A DNA stretch of 64,000 nt from an uncultured Lachnospiraceae bacterium (lineage in GTDB: Bacteria > Bacillota > Clostridia > Lachnospirales > Lachnospiraceae). Position 1 is the first letter of the stretch; each line of letters starts with the position of its first letter. The stretch is from the NCBI GenBank assembly GCA_910586615.1, contig CAJUJP010000019.1, positions 3,100-67,099 on the forward strand, given 5' to 3'. Of this stretch, positions 33,399 to 42,500 are shown in pieces. A model generated the notes under the pieces. It did no database searches. It was not told where the DNA came from and was given only the letters and a program-made list of their open reading frames with translations. A program made the translations under genes and the position numbers.

Positions 33399-34834
33399 TA
33401 TACATATCTTTTCGTTATTATCTGTTTGTGGCAGCTATGCTGATTTTGTTCTATGCTCTTCCGCTGAAGCGGCGCTGGTGCGTGCTGCTTGCGGCGAATG
33501 TGGGATTCTGGCTGGTTTTCTGCAGGACAGGCTGGCAGTTTCTGCTGGGGACGATCATGGTAAGTTATCTGGCAGCGGTATGGATAGACATAAGCAGCGG
33601 CGTGAAGAAAAAAGTTCTGCTTGCGGGAGCGGTCATACTGGTTATCGGGATCTGGCTCTTCCTGCGAAATGAAGGTTTTATGCGGCAGGCGATACCGGGG
33701 GCGGAGTCGTTGCGGCTGCTTGCCCCGCTTGGCATATCATTTTATACGATGCAGATCATTGCATATCTTACGGACGTTTACAGAGGGGATATTGCCCCGC
33801 AGAAAAATCCGGCAAAATATGTGTTGTTCATCACCTTTTTTCCGCAGCTTTTACAGGGACCGATTCCGAGATACCGGCAGTTGGGAGAGCAGCTTTTTTG
33901 CGGGCATTTATTTGACGAAAGAAAATTTACCAGAGGTTTTTATCTGATCATTTGGGGATTTTTTCTGAAACTGGTCATTGCAGATAAGGCTTCTGTTGTT
34001 GTTGACACGGTTTTTGATAATTATCCGGCCTACAGTGGGGGATATCTGTGGTTTGCATCCATTTTATACAGCATACAGCTTTATGCGGATTTTCTGGCAT
34101 GTACGACGCTGGCGCAGGGTGTTTCATTCCTGTTTGGCATAGAACTGGCCGGAAATTTTAAGCGGCCGTATTTTGCTGTGTCGGTGAAGGATTTCTGGCA
34201 GAGATGGCATATTTCTCTCAGCAGCTGGTTGCGGGATTATGTCTATATCCCGCTGGGAGGGAACCGGAAGGGAAAGGGGCGTAAGTACCTGAATCTGGCA
34301 GTAACCTTTCTGGCAAGCGGTATCTGGCATGGGGCTGGTTTAACGTATCTGCTGTGGGGAGGCATTCACGGCTGCTGTCAGATTATGGGGGAGTGTCTGG
34401 ACGGTCCAAAAGAAAAGATATATGCCCGTCTGAACATCCGCCCGGATGGGAAAGGAAAGCGTATCATAAAACAGACGGGGACATTTCTGATCGTCAGCCT
34501 TGCGTGGGTCATTTTCAGAGCCGGTACGCCGGGCACAGGGATCAGCATGATTGTACATATGGTTTCGGATTTTAATCCGTGGATATTTTTTAATGACAGG
34601 ATATTTACGATCGGGCTTTCGTGGAAGGAAATGCTGGTACTCTTATTTGCGGTTTTACTTCTGTTTGCCGTAGAGAGAAAACAGGAGGAGGGAATCCGGA
34701 TCTCTGAATGTATCGGCAGGCAGAAGCTTCCGGTCAGATGGCTGATCTGCATGGCGGGAATCTGTGCGGTGATGATTTTTGGGACATATGGATATGGATT
34801 TGAGGCACAGGATTTTATATATGGAGGATTTTGA
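33395..34834 (+). CDS. MBOAT-family O-acyltransferase (DltB/AlgI-like)
   Basis: A 479-residue membrane-bound O-acyltransferase. The family core is visible: YLTDVYRGDIAPQKNPAKYV, FFPQLLQGPIPRYRQL, DFWQRWHISLSSWLRDYVYI with the conserved RWHISLS motif, PLGGNRKGKGRKYLNL, and the catalytic His in GIWHGAGLTYLLWG. It carries acyl groups across the membrane for the SGNH-like partner encoded next, as in alginate or teichoic-acid modification. ATG 33395 overlaps the previous stop by four bases. The following gene starts at the end of this one, so all are translationally coupled. Confidence 0.93.
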   Translation: MIYISFRYYLFVAAMLILFYALPLKRRWCVLLAANVGFWLVFCRTGWQFLLGTIMVSYLAAVWIDISSGVKKKVLLAGAVILVIGIWLFLRNEGFMRQAIPGAESLRLLAPLGISFYTMQIIAYLTDVYRGDIAPQKNPAKYVLFITFFPQLLQGPIPRYRQLGEQLFCGHLFDERKFTRGFYLIIWGFFLKLVIADKASVVVDTVFDNYPAYSGGYLWFASILYSIQLYADFLACTTLAQGVSFLFGIELAGNFKRPYFAVSVKDFWQRWHISLSSWLRDYVYIPLGGNRKGKGRKYLNLAVTFLASGIWHGAGLTYLLWGGIHGCCQIMGECLDGPKEKIYARLNIRPDGKGKRIIKQTGTFLIVSLAWVIFRAGTPGTGISMIVHMVSDFNPWIFFNDRIFTIGLSWKEMLVLLFAVLLLFAVERKQEEGIRISECIGRQKLPVRWLICMAGICAVMIFGTYGYGFEAQDFIYGGF

Positions 34835-34836
34835 GA

Positions 34837-36306
34837 GTGAAGCACAAAAGATATCTGTGTAACATGTTTGCTTTTGGCATGGCGGCCTGTCTGGTAGTGT
34901 TGACAGTCAACCGGATTCTGATTCCCAAATGCTATTATGATGACAGTTGGCCGACTACCTCCACTTATCAGGGATTTTATCAGATGGAGAAGGACTCCGT
35001 GGATGTTCTGTTTCTGGGGAGCAGTTGTGCGGCGGCCGGATTGAACCCGCAGGAGTTCTATGACAGCTATGGTATCAGAAGCTATAATCTCGGATGCGAA
35101 GGGCAGAGCCTTCTGACGAGCTATTACTGGCTGGAAGAAGCTCTGCGGTTCCAGTCGCCAAAGGTGGTGGTGCTGGAAGTCTTTTTTACATTCCTGTATA
35201 ACAGGGACGAACCGCTTAATACTGCCGAGAGCAGTACAAGAAAAGCGTTTGACTATATGCGCTGGTCGCCTGTAAAATGGGAAGCCGTGCACGACATTTG
35301 TAACTATGATAAGAAGCAGACTCTGAGCAGCTATTACTTCCCCAATATCAGATACCATGCCAGATGGAAGGAACTTGAGGAAAATGATTTTATTTCCGGG
35401 GAAATGTCAGAGCATTATGAACTGAAGGGGTACGCCCCACTTGCCAAAAGGCGGGGAAACGACGGCTATGTGCCGTTTAGTCCGGCAGATTCCAGCGACA
35501 GGGCCGGTATGGCGCCGCTGATGAGAGAGTATCTGGACAGGATTGTCATGCTGTGCCGGGAAAACGGGATTTCTCTGATCCTGACAAAAATGCCCGATAC
35601 AGACTGTAATGTTTCCAAATATAATACCATGTCTGATTATGCACAGGAACAGGGCATTCCTTATTGGGACTTCAATGAGGAATCTTTGTATCAGGCAAGC
35701 GGATTTGTACATATGGAAGATATGAACGATGACTGGCATGTAAATCTCTGGGGTGCGAAGAAAATTTCGCGCTGTATCGCTGAAAAACTGTATGATGCGT
35801 ATGGCATCACAGGGATACAGGACAGCCAGTGGGAGGACACGAAAACATATTATGACATGGTCTGCCGGGACTGCGAACTGAAACAGATTACGGATATAGG
35901 TCAATATATGGATGCGGTCAGTCGGGAGGATTATACCGTGTTGATTGCGGTCAAAGGGAATGGCATGACTTTTATGGAAGAAAGCGTTAAAGAGGATTTC
36001 AGGCAGATGGGGCTTTTTATGGATTATACAGAGAACAGCAGTTATTTTGCGGTGATCCATGAGGGAAAAATTGAGGAAGGAACTTCAAAAGAAATTCTGG
36101 TACACCATGGAAGTACAGGGAACAGACTGACGGATTATGAGATAAAGAGTGCGGGATGGGACAGTACCTATGATGTGTACGCTTCTATCAAAATAAATGA
36201 CAAGGAATGGGCGAGAAACGGAAATGGAATCAATGTGGTCATTTATAGCAATGAGAGGAAGCAGGTGGTGGATTCTGTCAGTTACGACGGGGAGCTTAAG
36301 AGATAA
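34837..36306 (+). CDS. SGNH-like acyl-transfer partner, membrane-anchored
   Basis: A 489-residue protein with one N-terminal membrane helix (MFAFGMAACLVVLTVNRI) and an extracellular domain of the SGNH/DltD-AlgX type. The Ser block is VDVLFLGSSCAAAGLNPQEF, the Asn region is SYNLGCEGQSLLTSYYWLEE, and the C-terminal Asp/His part appears as DMNDDWHVNLWGAKKISRCI. Such proteins complete O-acetylation with the MBOAT protein. I prefer GTG 34837, which sits 9 bases behind GGAGG; TTG 34831 is the alternative. The last 130 residues are an additional beta-rich region not usual for DltD. Confidence 0.75.
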   Translation: MKHKRYLCNMFAFGMAACLVVLTVNRILIPKCYYDDSWPTTSTYQGFYQMEKDSVDVLFLGSSCAAAGLNPQEFYDSYGIRSYNLGCEGQSLLTSYYWLEEALRFQSPKVVVLEVFFTFLYNRDEPLNTAESSTRKAFDYMRWSPVKWEAVHDICNYDKKQTLSSYYFPNIRYHARWKELEENDFISGEMSEHYELKGYAPLAKRRGNDGYVPFSPADSSDRAGMAPLMREYLDRIVMLCRENGISLILTKMPDTDCNVSKYNTMSDYAQEQGIPYWDFNEESLYQASGFVHMEDMNDDWHVNLWGAKKISRCIAEKLYDAYGITGIQDSQWEDTKTYYDMVCRDCELKQITDIGQYMDAVSREDYTVLIAVKGNGMTFMEESVKEDFRQMGLFMDYTENSSYFAVIHEGKIEEGTSKEILVHHGSTGNRLTDYEIKSAGWDSTYDVYASIKINDKEWARNGNGINVVIYSNERKQVVDSVSYDGELKR

Positions 36307-36308
36307 AC

Positions 36309-37463
36309 ATGGGGTATTCATATTGCACGATCAAGCTGATACATACGCTCATAAATCCAGCGTTGGAGATGGCAGCAGACGATGATATTATACGGAAAAA
36401 CCCGGCCCAAAATGCATTGTCCAATATGTCTGATCATGAGACAGGACGGAGCAAAGAAAAAATCGTATATTTAGAGGTCTGCCGTATCATAGCGGTTTTC
36501 TGTATTATGTACCAGCACACAGGCGGACGGGGAGCGGATGCATGGGTGTATACAGAGAGCGCATGGGTGTACGCATCATCTTTGATCGGAACAATTATCA
36601 GCAGTATCGGCGTACCCCTGTTCTGGATGGTCTCTGGCGCGCTTTTACTGCCCAAAAGGGAGTCATGGAGGAACGTGTATGGAAAGAGAATCCCCCGGTT
36701 TGCCGGTGTTCTGATCCTGTTTTCTGTGATCAGATATTTTTATCTGTGTACAGTGGAAGAATGGGATGGCCATGTGGGAGAATTTTTCTGGCACTTTTAT
36801 ACACAGGAGATCTTTCTTCCATATTGGTTTCTGTATGAATATCTGGGAGTATTGTTTGTTTTGCCATTCCTGAGGAAGATGATGCAGCATCTGACAGAAC
36901 AGGAAGAGATGATGCTGGTTGTCTTAGTGACAGGATGGAACATTTTAAATGATATTTCCCATACATATCTGGGAGTGGGTTTTGTGCTCAATCTACATTT
37001 TCAAAGCTCCATATCTTATTTTATGTTGGGATATTTAATGGAGAACTGCCGGATGTTGAGGCAGAGAGGGAAAGATGGAGTGAGATTTGATACAGGCCTG
37101 GCAGTATTTACGATGGCAGTTCTATACAGATGGGGATGCGGGCAGCACGGATTGGAAGAATTGGGAAGTCTGACCATGCTGCTGACAATAGCTGTGTATG
37201 ATCTGATCCGCTGTGTAAGTGAAAAAAGTATCTGGAACAATACGGTTTTACATCGTCTGATATTGTGGTGTGGAAGCAATGTGTTCGGCATCTATCTGAT
37301 AGAGGATTATCTGCGTAATGCAACAGCTTTTATATGGGAGCGGAGCGCGCCGTATATCGGTGCAGTACCGGCCTGCGGTATCTGGCTTCTGGCAGTGTTT
37401 TTACTGGGAAATGTTCTGGTGTCAGGCTTACACAGGTTACCGGTTTTAAGAAAAATGTTATAA
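36309..37463 (+). CDS. Acyltransferase-3 family membrane protein (copy 2)
   Basis: A 384-residue acyltransferase of the OafA/WecH-like group. The first helix has YLEVCRIIAVFCIMYQHTGG with the catalytic His. VPLFWMVSGALLLPKRESWR, then NVYGKRIPRFAGVLILF, gives the second conserved block. About ten helices follow. It is only distantly related to copy 1 and probably acts on a different acceptor. It follows the SGNH gene by two bases. ATG 36309 opens the frame; starts at 36369 or 36426 are possible because the first 40 residues are not conserved. The mobile-element remnants begin 31 bases after its stop. Confidence 0.82.
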   Translation: MGYSYCTIKLIHTLINPALEMAADDDIIRKNPAQNALSNMSDHETGRSKEKIVYLEVCRIIAVFCIMYQHTGGRGADAWVYTESAWVYASSLIGTIISSIGVPLFWMVSGALLLPKRESWRNVYGKRIPRFAGVLILFSVIRYFYLCTVEEWDGHVGEFFWHFYTQEIFLPYWFLYEYLGVLFVLPFLRKMMQHLTEQEEMMLVVLVTGWNILNDISHTYLGVGFVLNLHFQSSISYFMLGYLMENCRMLRQRGKDGVRFDTGLAVFTMAVLYRWGCGQHGLEELGSLTMLLTIAVYDLIRCVSEKSIWNNTVLHRLILWCGSNVFGIYLIEDYLRNATAFIWERSAPYIGAVPACGIWLLAVFLLGNVLVSGLHRLPVLRKML

Positions 37464-37493
37464 AAGGAAAATGTATGATTTTTAAGGGAAAAT

Positions 37494-37790
37494 TTGTACG
37501 ATCCTTATTGGAAAAAGACTCACTATTATTCGCAAGTAAAAGATCTCATGTACTCGGAGATATTGATACCGGAGGAAGCACCATGTCAATTTCATGAACT
37601 TGGCACACTTTTAAAGGCAATTGAGATGGCAGAAAAACGATATGATGCTCGTATTGGCAGAGTGGTTAGGCTTACACCGCCTAATGATGCAGAAATTTCA
37701 GATGAGGAAAGGATTAAGCTGGCGAAGAACTTTATTAATTGTAATATCATCTGTTATCTGGAATGGTTCTGTGCTATACTATCTATATGA
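37494..37790 (+). pseudogene. Remnant of a MobA/MobL-type relaxase
   Basis: The segment SEILIPEEAPCQFHELGTLL followed by KAIEMAEKRYDARIGRVVRL and SDEERIKLAKNFI corresponds to the middle of MobA/MobL relaxases. In intact proteins this follows the H-x-H-x-x-x-H active site and carries the A-R/N-D-A-R and D-E-R-I-x-L-A-R-x-F-V patterns. The histidine motif and the C-terminus are missing, and the frame ends in unrelated codons. It is a decayed fragment of a mobilisable element, next to an integrase remnant. Confidence 0.7.
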
Positions 37791-37850
37791 AGCAAGCCGG
37801 AACCATTCCTATTGGAAAGAAAGGAGCGCAGAGAAGAAAGGAGTGGCTTT

Positions 37851-38096
37851 ATGGCAAAGAAGGATAATAAAGGTCGAAATCTTCACACAGGTGAATCACA
37901 GCGCAATGACGGAATCTATATGTATCGCTATACCGCCTGTACAAATATGGCAAAGCAGGGGATGAATGTTAAGGTGTTACAATATATCATGGGACACGCT
38001 CACAGTGATGTGACAATGGATGTGTATAACCATATCGCAAACAAGCAGGATATCAGAGAAGAAGTGGAGCGTTATGCGAGAGTGGCAGGGAATTAG
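37851..38096 (+). pseudogene. Tyrosine integrase with in-frame internal deletion
   Basis: With AAAGGAG upstream, ATG 37851 begins MAKKDNKGRNLHTGESQRND, then GIYMYRYT, the N-terminus of Tn916-type phage integrases. It then jumps in frame to ACTNMAKQGMNVKVLQYIMG and HAHSDVTMDVYNHIANKQDI, the last part of the catalytic domain with the G-H and the nucleophilic Tyr. About 300 residues, including the core-binding domain and the first catalytic Arg, are absent. The 81-residue product cannot recombine DNA but may still be made. The deletion kept the frame exactly. It marks the right edge of a former integrative element. Confidence 0.82.
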
Positions 38097-38175
38097 TACA
38101 CCAAAAATTTGAAAAAATGGTGTAGTAATGGTGTAGTAGAGCATAAAACATCTGTTATTTTAAAAACATATAGCC

Positions 38176-38210
38176 GCAAACCCGCATAAACACAGGGTTT
38201 GCAAAATTTT
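38176..38210 (+). terminator. Terminator after the integrase remnant
   Basis: GCAAACCC (38176-38183) and GGGTTTGC (38195-38202) form an 8-bp stem followed by AAAATTTT. It probably belonged to the integrase gene. Confidence 0.55.
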
Positions 38211-38220
38211 AATAAATTTA

Positions 38221-38263
38221 TTAGCACTCACCTCTTGACAGCGCTAACAATCCGCTGTATTGT
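38221..38263 (+). promoter_or_regulatory. clpB: CIRCE operator and SigA promoter of clpB
   Basis: TTAGCACTC (38221-38229), a 9-base spacer and CAGCGCTAA (38239-38247) match the HrcA-binding CIRCE element TTAGCACTC-N9-GAGTGCTAA, with two changes in the right arm. TTGACA (38235-38240) and TATTGT (38258-38263) with 17-base spacing form a promoter whose -35 lies inside the operator. HrcA repression in the absence of heat stress is the expected control. Confidence 0.88.
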
Positions 38264-38305
38264 GATAGTATCAGTAGAACAGATTTGACGGAAAGGGAGG
38301 CTGTT

Positions 38306-40888
38306 ATGAACTTAACAAAATTTACCCAGAAATCAATACAATCGGTAGAACAGTGCGAGAAACTGGCATATGAATACGGCAATCAGGAGATCGAGCAGGA
38401 GCATCTGCTCTACAGTCTGCTCACCATTGATGATAGTCTGATCTTGAAATTAATTGAAAAAATGGAAATACAGAAGGAGTACTTCGTTAATCGTGTGGAG
38501 CAGGGACTGCGTAAGCGGACGAAGGTGCAGGGCGGGCAGATCTATATCGGACAGGATCTGAATAAAGCGCTGATCGGGGCGGAGGACGAAGCCAAAGCGC
38601 TGGGTGACGAGTATGTGTCCGTAGAGCACTTATTCCTGGCGATGTTAAAGCATTCGAACAGGGAGATCAAGGAGATCTTCCGGGAGTTCGGCATTACGAA
38701 GGAACGTTTCCTGCAGGCTTTGTCTACGGTGCGGGGGAACCAGAGGGTAACTTCCGACAATCCGGAGGCGACTTATGACACGCTGGAGAAGTACGGACAG
38801 GATCTGGTGGAAAAAGCCAGAAGCCAGAAGCTTGATCCGGTCATCGGCAGAGACAATGAGATCCGCAACGTGATCCGGATCCTGTCCCGCAAGACGAAAA
38901 ACAATCCGGTGCTCATCGGCGAGCCCGGTGTCGGTAAAACCGCAGTGGCGGAAGGACTTGCACAGCGTATTGTCAGAGGAGACGTGCCGGAAGGACTCAA
39001 AGACAAGAAGATTTTTGCGCTGGATATGGGCGCGCTGGTTGCCGGCGCGAAATACCGCGGCGAGTTTGAGGAACGTCTGAAGGCGGTGCTGGATGATGTG
39101 AAGAACAGCGACGGACAGATCATTCTTTTCATAGATGAACTGCACACGATCGTGGGTGCGGGAAAGACGGACGGCGCCATGGACGCGGGCAATATGCTCA
39201 AACCTATGCTTGCCAGGGGCGAACTGCACTGTATCGGCGCAACCACACTGGACGAGTACCGCCAGTATATCGAGAAGGATGCGGCCCTTGAGCGGCGTTT
39301 TCAGCCTGTCATGGTGGAGGAGCCGACGGTGGAAGACACGATTTCCATCCTGCGCGGCTTAAAAGAGCGATATGAGGTATTTCACGGCGTGAAGATCATG
39401 GACAATGCGCTGGTCAGCGCAGCGGTGCTGTCCAACCGGTATATTTCCGACAGATTCCTGCCGGACAAGGCGATCGACCTGGTGGATGAGGCGTGTGCGC
39501 TGATTAAGACGGAACTGGATTCCATGCCCACGGAACTGGATGAACTGCAGCGTAAGGTTATGCAGTTAGAGATCGAAGAGACCGCGCTGAAAAAAGAGGA
39601 CGATAATCTGAGCAGAGAACGTCTGGCCAACCTGCAAAGAGAACTGGCGGAATTAAAAGAAGAACTGAAAAACCGCATGGCGCAGTGGGAGAATGAGAAG
39701 GCTTCCGTGGAGAAGCTGTCTAAGATCCGTGAGGAGATCGACGAGGTCAACAGCCAGATTCAGATTGCCCAGCGGGACGGGGATTATGAGAAAGCGGCAG
39801 AATTAAGTTACGGCAGGCTGCCGTCCTTAAAACAGCAGTTGGAGATCGAGGAGGATAAAGTCAGCAAGGAAGATTTGTCGCTTGTGCATGAGAGTGTAAG
39901 CGATGAGGAGATTGCGAAGATCATTTCCAGATGGACGGGAATCCCGGTATCGAAGCTGACGGAGAGCGAGCGGAATAAGACGCTGCATCTGGACGACGAA
40001 CTGCACAAGCGGGTGATCGGCCAGGACGAGGGCGTGACGAAGGTGACGGAAGCCATCATCCGTTCCAAGGCGGGTATCAAAGACCCGACGAAGCCGATCG
40101 GTTCCTTCTTATTCTTAGGGCCCACCGGTGTGGGTAAGACAGAGCTTGCCAAGGCGCTGGCGGCATCCCTGTTTGACGATGAGACGAACATGGTTCGCAT
40201 CGACATGAGTGAATATATGGAGAAGTACTCGGTTTCCAGACTGATCGGGGCGCCTCCGGGATATGTGGGATACGAGGAAGGCGGGCAGTTGACCGAAACA
40301 GTCAGAAGAAAACCGTATTCGGTAGTACTTTTTGATGAAATTGAAAAAGCACATCCGGACGTATTCAATGTACTTTTGCAGGTGCTGGATGACGGACGGA
40401 TCACGGATTCTCAGGGCAGGACTGTGGATTTCAAGAATACGATTCTGATCATGACCTCAAACATCGGTGCAAATTACCTGCTGGACGGTATTGATGCCGG
40501 TGGTGCGATTACGCCGGAGGCGGAGGAAATGGTCATGGGTGATCTGCGGAATCATTTCCGGCCGGAGTTTTTGAACAGGCTGGACGAGACGATCCTCTTT
40601 AAGCCGCTCACCCGGGATAACATCGGAGGGATTATCCGGCTGATCATAGACGATCTGAACAGGCGGCTTGCAGATCGGGAACTGCAGATCGAACTGACGC
40701 CGGAGGCGGCACAGTTTATCGCGGACAATGCTTACGATCCGGTTTACGGCGCAAGACCGTTAAAGAGATATATCCAGAAATATGTGGAAACCTTATCCGC
40801 GAAGCTGATTCTGGCAGATCAGGTATCGTCCAGGGATACGATTCAGATCGTGCTGCGGGACGGACAGCTGGCAGCAGTGCGGAAATGA
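38306..40888 (+). CDS. clpB: ATP-dependent disaggregase ClpB
   Basis: An 860-residue Hsp100 chaperone that rescues aggregated proteins together with DnaK. The N-terminal Clp domain (NLTKFTQKSIQSVEQCEKLA) is followed by the first AAA module with Walker A GEPGVGKT and Walker B IILFIDELHTIVGAG. The ClpB-specific coiled-coil middle domain spans residues about 400-520. The second module has GPTGVGKT and VVLFDEIEKAHPDVFN. The middle domain and the lack of a ClpP-binding loop separate it from ClpA/ClpC. The ATG at 38306 has GGGAGG 6 bases upstream. Expression should be under HrcA through the CIRCE site. A terminator follows at 40921. Confidence 0.97.
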   Translation: MNLTKFTQKSIQSVEQCEKLAYEYGNQEIEQEHLLYSLLTIDDSLILKLIEKMEIQKEYFVNRVEQGLRKRTKVQGGQIYIGQDLNKALIGAEDEAKALGDEYVSVEHLFLAMLKHSNREIKEIFREFGITKERFLQALSTVRGNQRVTSDNPEATYDTLEKYGQDLVEKARSQKLDPVIGRDNEIRNVIRILSRKTKNNPVLIGEPGVGKTAVAEGLAQRIVRGDVPEGLKDKKIFALDMGALVAGAKYRGEFEERLKAVLDDVKNSDGQIILFIDELHTIVGAGKTDGAMDAGNMLKPMLARGELHCIGATTLDEYRQYIEKDAALERRFQPVMVEEPTVEDTISILRGLKERYEVFHGVKIMDNALVSAAVLSNRYISDRFLPDKAIDLVDEACALIKTELDSMPTELDELQRKVMQLEIEETALKKEDDNLSRERLANLQRELAELKEELKNRMAQWENEKASVEKLSKIREEIDEVNSQIQIAQRDGDYEKAAELSYGRLPSLKQQLEIEEDKVSKEDLSLVHESVSDEEIAKIISRWTGIPVSKLTESERNKTLHLDDELHKRVIGQDEGVTKVTEAIIRSKAGIKDPTKPIGSFLFLGPTGVGKTELAKALAASLFDDETNMVRIDMSEYMEKYSVSRLIGAPPGYVGYEEGGQLTETVRRKPYSVVLFDEIEKAHPDVFNVLLQVLDDGRITDSQGRTVDFKNTILIMTSNIGANYLLDGIDAGGAITPEAEEMVMGDLRNHFRPEFLNRLDETILFKPLTRDNIGGIIRLIIDDLNRRLADRELQIELTPEAAQFIADNAYDPVYGARPLKRYIQKYVETLSAKLILADQVSSRDTIQIVLRDGQLAAVRK

Positions 40889-40920
40889 CAGTTGTTTCAG
40901 ATAAAATAACAGGATTCAGA

Positions 40921-40959
40921 AAACAGCAGGCTGCTTATAAAGAGTACTGCTGTTTTTTT
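40921..40959 (+). terminator. Rho-independent terminator after clpB
   Basis: AAACAGCAG (40921-40929) pairs with CTGCTGTTT (40947-40955) and runs into a T7 tract. Confidence 0.85.
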
Positions 40960-40967
40960 CAAATTTG

Positions 40968-40996
40968 TTGAAGTGATGAGGAACGGATGCTATGAT
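40968..40996 (+). promoter_or_regulatory. Promoter of the S66 peptidase gene
   Basis: TTGAAG (40968-40973), a 17-base spacer and TATGAT (40991-40996) lie about 65 bases before the ATG at 41061. Confidence 0.55.
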
Positions 40997-41060
40997 AAAA
41001 AGGAAATGACAAATTGTCGGAAAGGCCTGACAGGATGAGCAGGCACAGGAGGAAAATAAC

Positions 41061-42248
41061 ATGCGGTATCCTAAGTTTTTACAGACAGGCGGAAAGATTG
41101 CTTTTGTGGCGCCATCTTTCGGGTGTGCAACGGAACCATACAAAAGCGGATTTCAGCGTGCTCAGAAGAGATTGCAGGAACAGGGGTTTGGCCTGGAGCT
41201 TGGCCCGAACTGTTATGCAGGAACAGGGGTGGGAATCAGCAATGCGCCGGACAAATGCGGTGAGGAACTGACGGAATATTATTGTAACAAAACGGGTGAT
41301 TGCATTATTTCCTGCGGCGGCGGAGAGCTGATGTGTGAAATATTGGATCATGTGGATTTTGGACGGATCGGGGAAGCAGATCCAAAATGGTACATGGGAT
41401 ATTCAGATAATACGAATATGACCTTTCTTTTGGCGACGTTGTGTGATACAGCTTCGATCTATGGCCCATGCGCTTCATCTTTCGGCATGGAACCGCTTCA
41501 TCAGTCGCTGGCGGATGCACTGGCGCTATTACAGGGAAAGAAGCTGGTGATGGAAGGCTATGGTGAATGGGAACTGGAATCCCTGAAAGACGAGGAGCAT
41601 CCTTTTGTCCCCTACAATCTTACAGAAACGAGCGTTATTAAATATATTCTTCCTGACGGAAGGACGAATATAGAAAGTTTGGCACAGAAGCGACAGGAGG
41701 CCGAGGCAGAAGAAGTGCATTCAGGAAAGGGACGGAGTACCGGGACAGAAGTAGTGCGTTCAGAAGAGAGACAGCGCGCAGAGACTGAGGCGAATCCGGC
41801 AGGACATGATCAGAATGTGGAAATAGATTTTTCCGGCAGACTGCTTGGCGGCTGTGTGGACTGTCTTATAAATCTGCTCGGCACAGAGTATGACAGAGTG
41901 AGAGAATTCACGGAACGGTATAAGGATGACGGAATCATCTGGTTTCTGGAAGCCTGTGATCTGAACCTGATGGGAATCCGTCGTGCTATGTGGCAGATGG
42001 AACATGCCGGATGGTTTCAGCATTGCAAAGGATTTCTGATCGGCAGACCGCGCACAGGCATGAAGGCGGAAGAATTCGGGATCGATCACTATCAGGCGGC
42101 CTGTGAGATGATCAGGAAATATAATGTGCCTGTGATGATGGATCTTGACATCGGACATCTGCCGCCGATGATGCCTTTGATTTGTGGCAGTATGGCGCAG
42201 GTTGTAAGTGATGGAAGAAAATACCGTGTGGAGATGAATTTACGGTAA
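41061..42248 (+). CDS. LD-carboxypeptidase / MccF-like peptidase, family S66
   Basis: A 395-residue serine peptidase that probably trims L,D-linked murein tetrapeptides or detoxifies a microcin-like compound. The N-terminal GGKIAFVAPSFGC, nucleophile Ser115 in MGYSDNTNMTFLLAT, the Glu region IIWFLEACDLNLMGIRRAMW and the His block MDLDIGHLPPMMPLI give the complete S66 triad. It is about 60 residues longer than usual. The excess is a Glu/Arg/Ser/Gly-rich insert (residues about 211-255) that contains an imperfect 39-base tandem duplication. GGAGG lies 8 bases before the ATG. There is no signal peptide, so it acts in the cytoplasm. Confidence 0.9.
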   Translation: MRYPKFLQTGGKIAFVAPSFGCATEPYKSGFQRAQKRLQEQGFGLELGPNCYAGTGVGISNAPDKCGEELTEYYCNKTGDCIISCGGGELMCEILDHVDFGRIGEADPKWYMGYSDNTNMTFLLATLCDTASIYGPCASSFGMEPLHQSLADALALLQGKKLVMEGYGEWELESLKDEEHPFVPYNLTETSVIKYILPDGRTNIESLAQKRQEAEAEEVHSGKGRSTGTEVVRSEERQRAETEANPAGHDQNVEIDFSGRLLGGCVDCLINLLGTEYDRVREFTERYKDDGIIWFLEACDLNLMGIRRAMWQMEHAGWFQHCKGFLIGRPRTGMKAEEFGIDHYQAACEMIRKYNVPVMMDLDIGHLPPMMPLICGSMAQVVSDGRKYRVEMNLR

Positions 42249-42326
42249 TGGATAGAAATACTATTTAACAGTTGTGATGGTGAAAAATAAAACGAAAAAC
42301 ATATCTTGAGAAAGGTGGTATCGTAT

Positions 42327-42500
42327 ATGCTCCCGAACGACCCTGTTATGCTGTTAAGCTTTATCAATTTGAAATTACGTGATTACTATGGAAGTCTGGA
42401 TGCCCTCTGTGACGATTTGGATGCAGACTGTGCAGCAATAGAGGATAAGCTGTCTGCTATTGATTATCATTACGATAAGGAGAAAAACCAGTTTGTCTAA
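42327..42500 (+). CDS. DUF4250 small protein
   Basis: A 57-residue protein with the DUF4250 pattern LPNDPVMLLSFINLKLRDYY, then GSLDALCDDLDADCAAIEDK. It is a short helical protein found widely in Clostridia, and its function is unknown. AAAGGTGG precedes the ATG at 42327 by about 10 bases. The last codons overlap the start of the RACo-like gene, so the pair is translationally coupled. Confidence 0.82.
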   Translation: MLPNDPVMLLSFINLKLRDYYGSLDALCDDLDADCAAIEDKLSAIDYHYDKEKNQFV

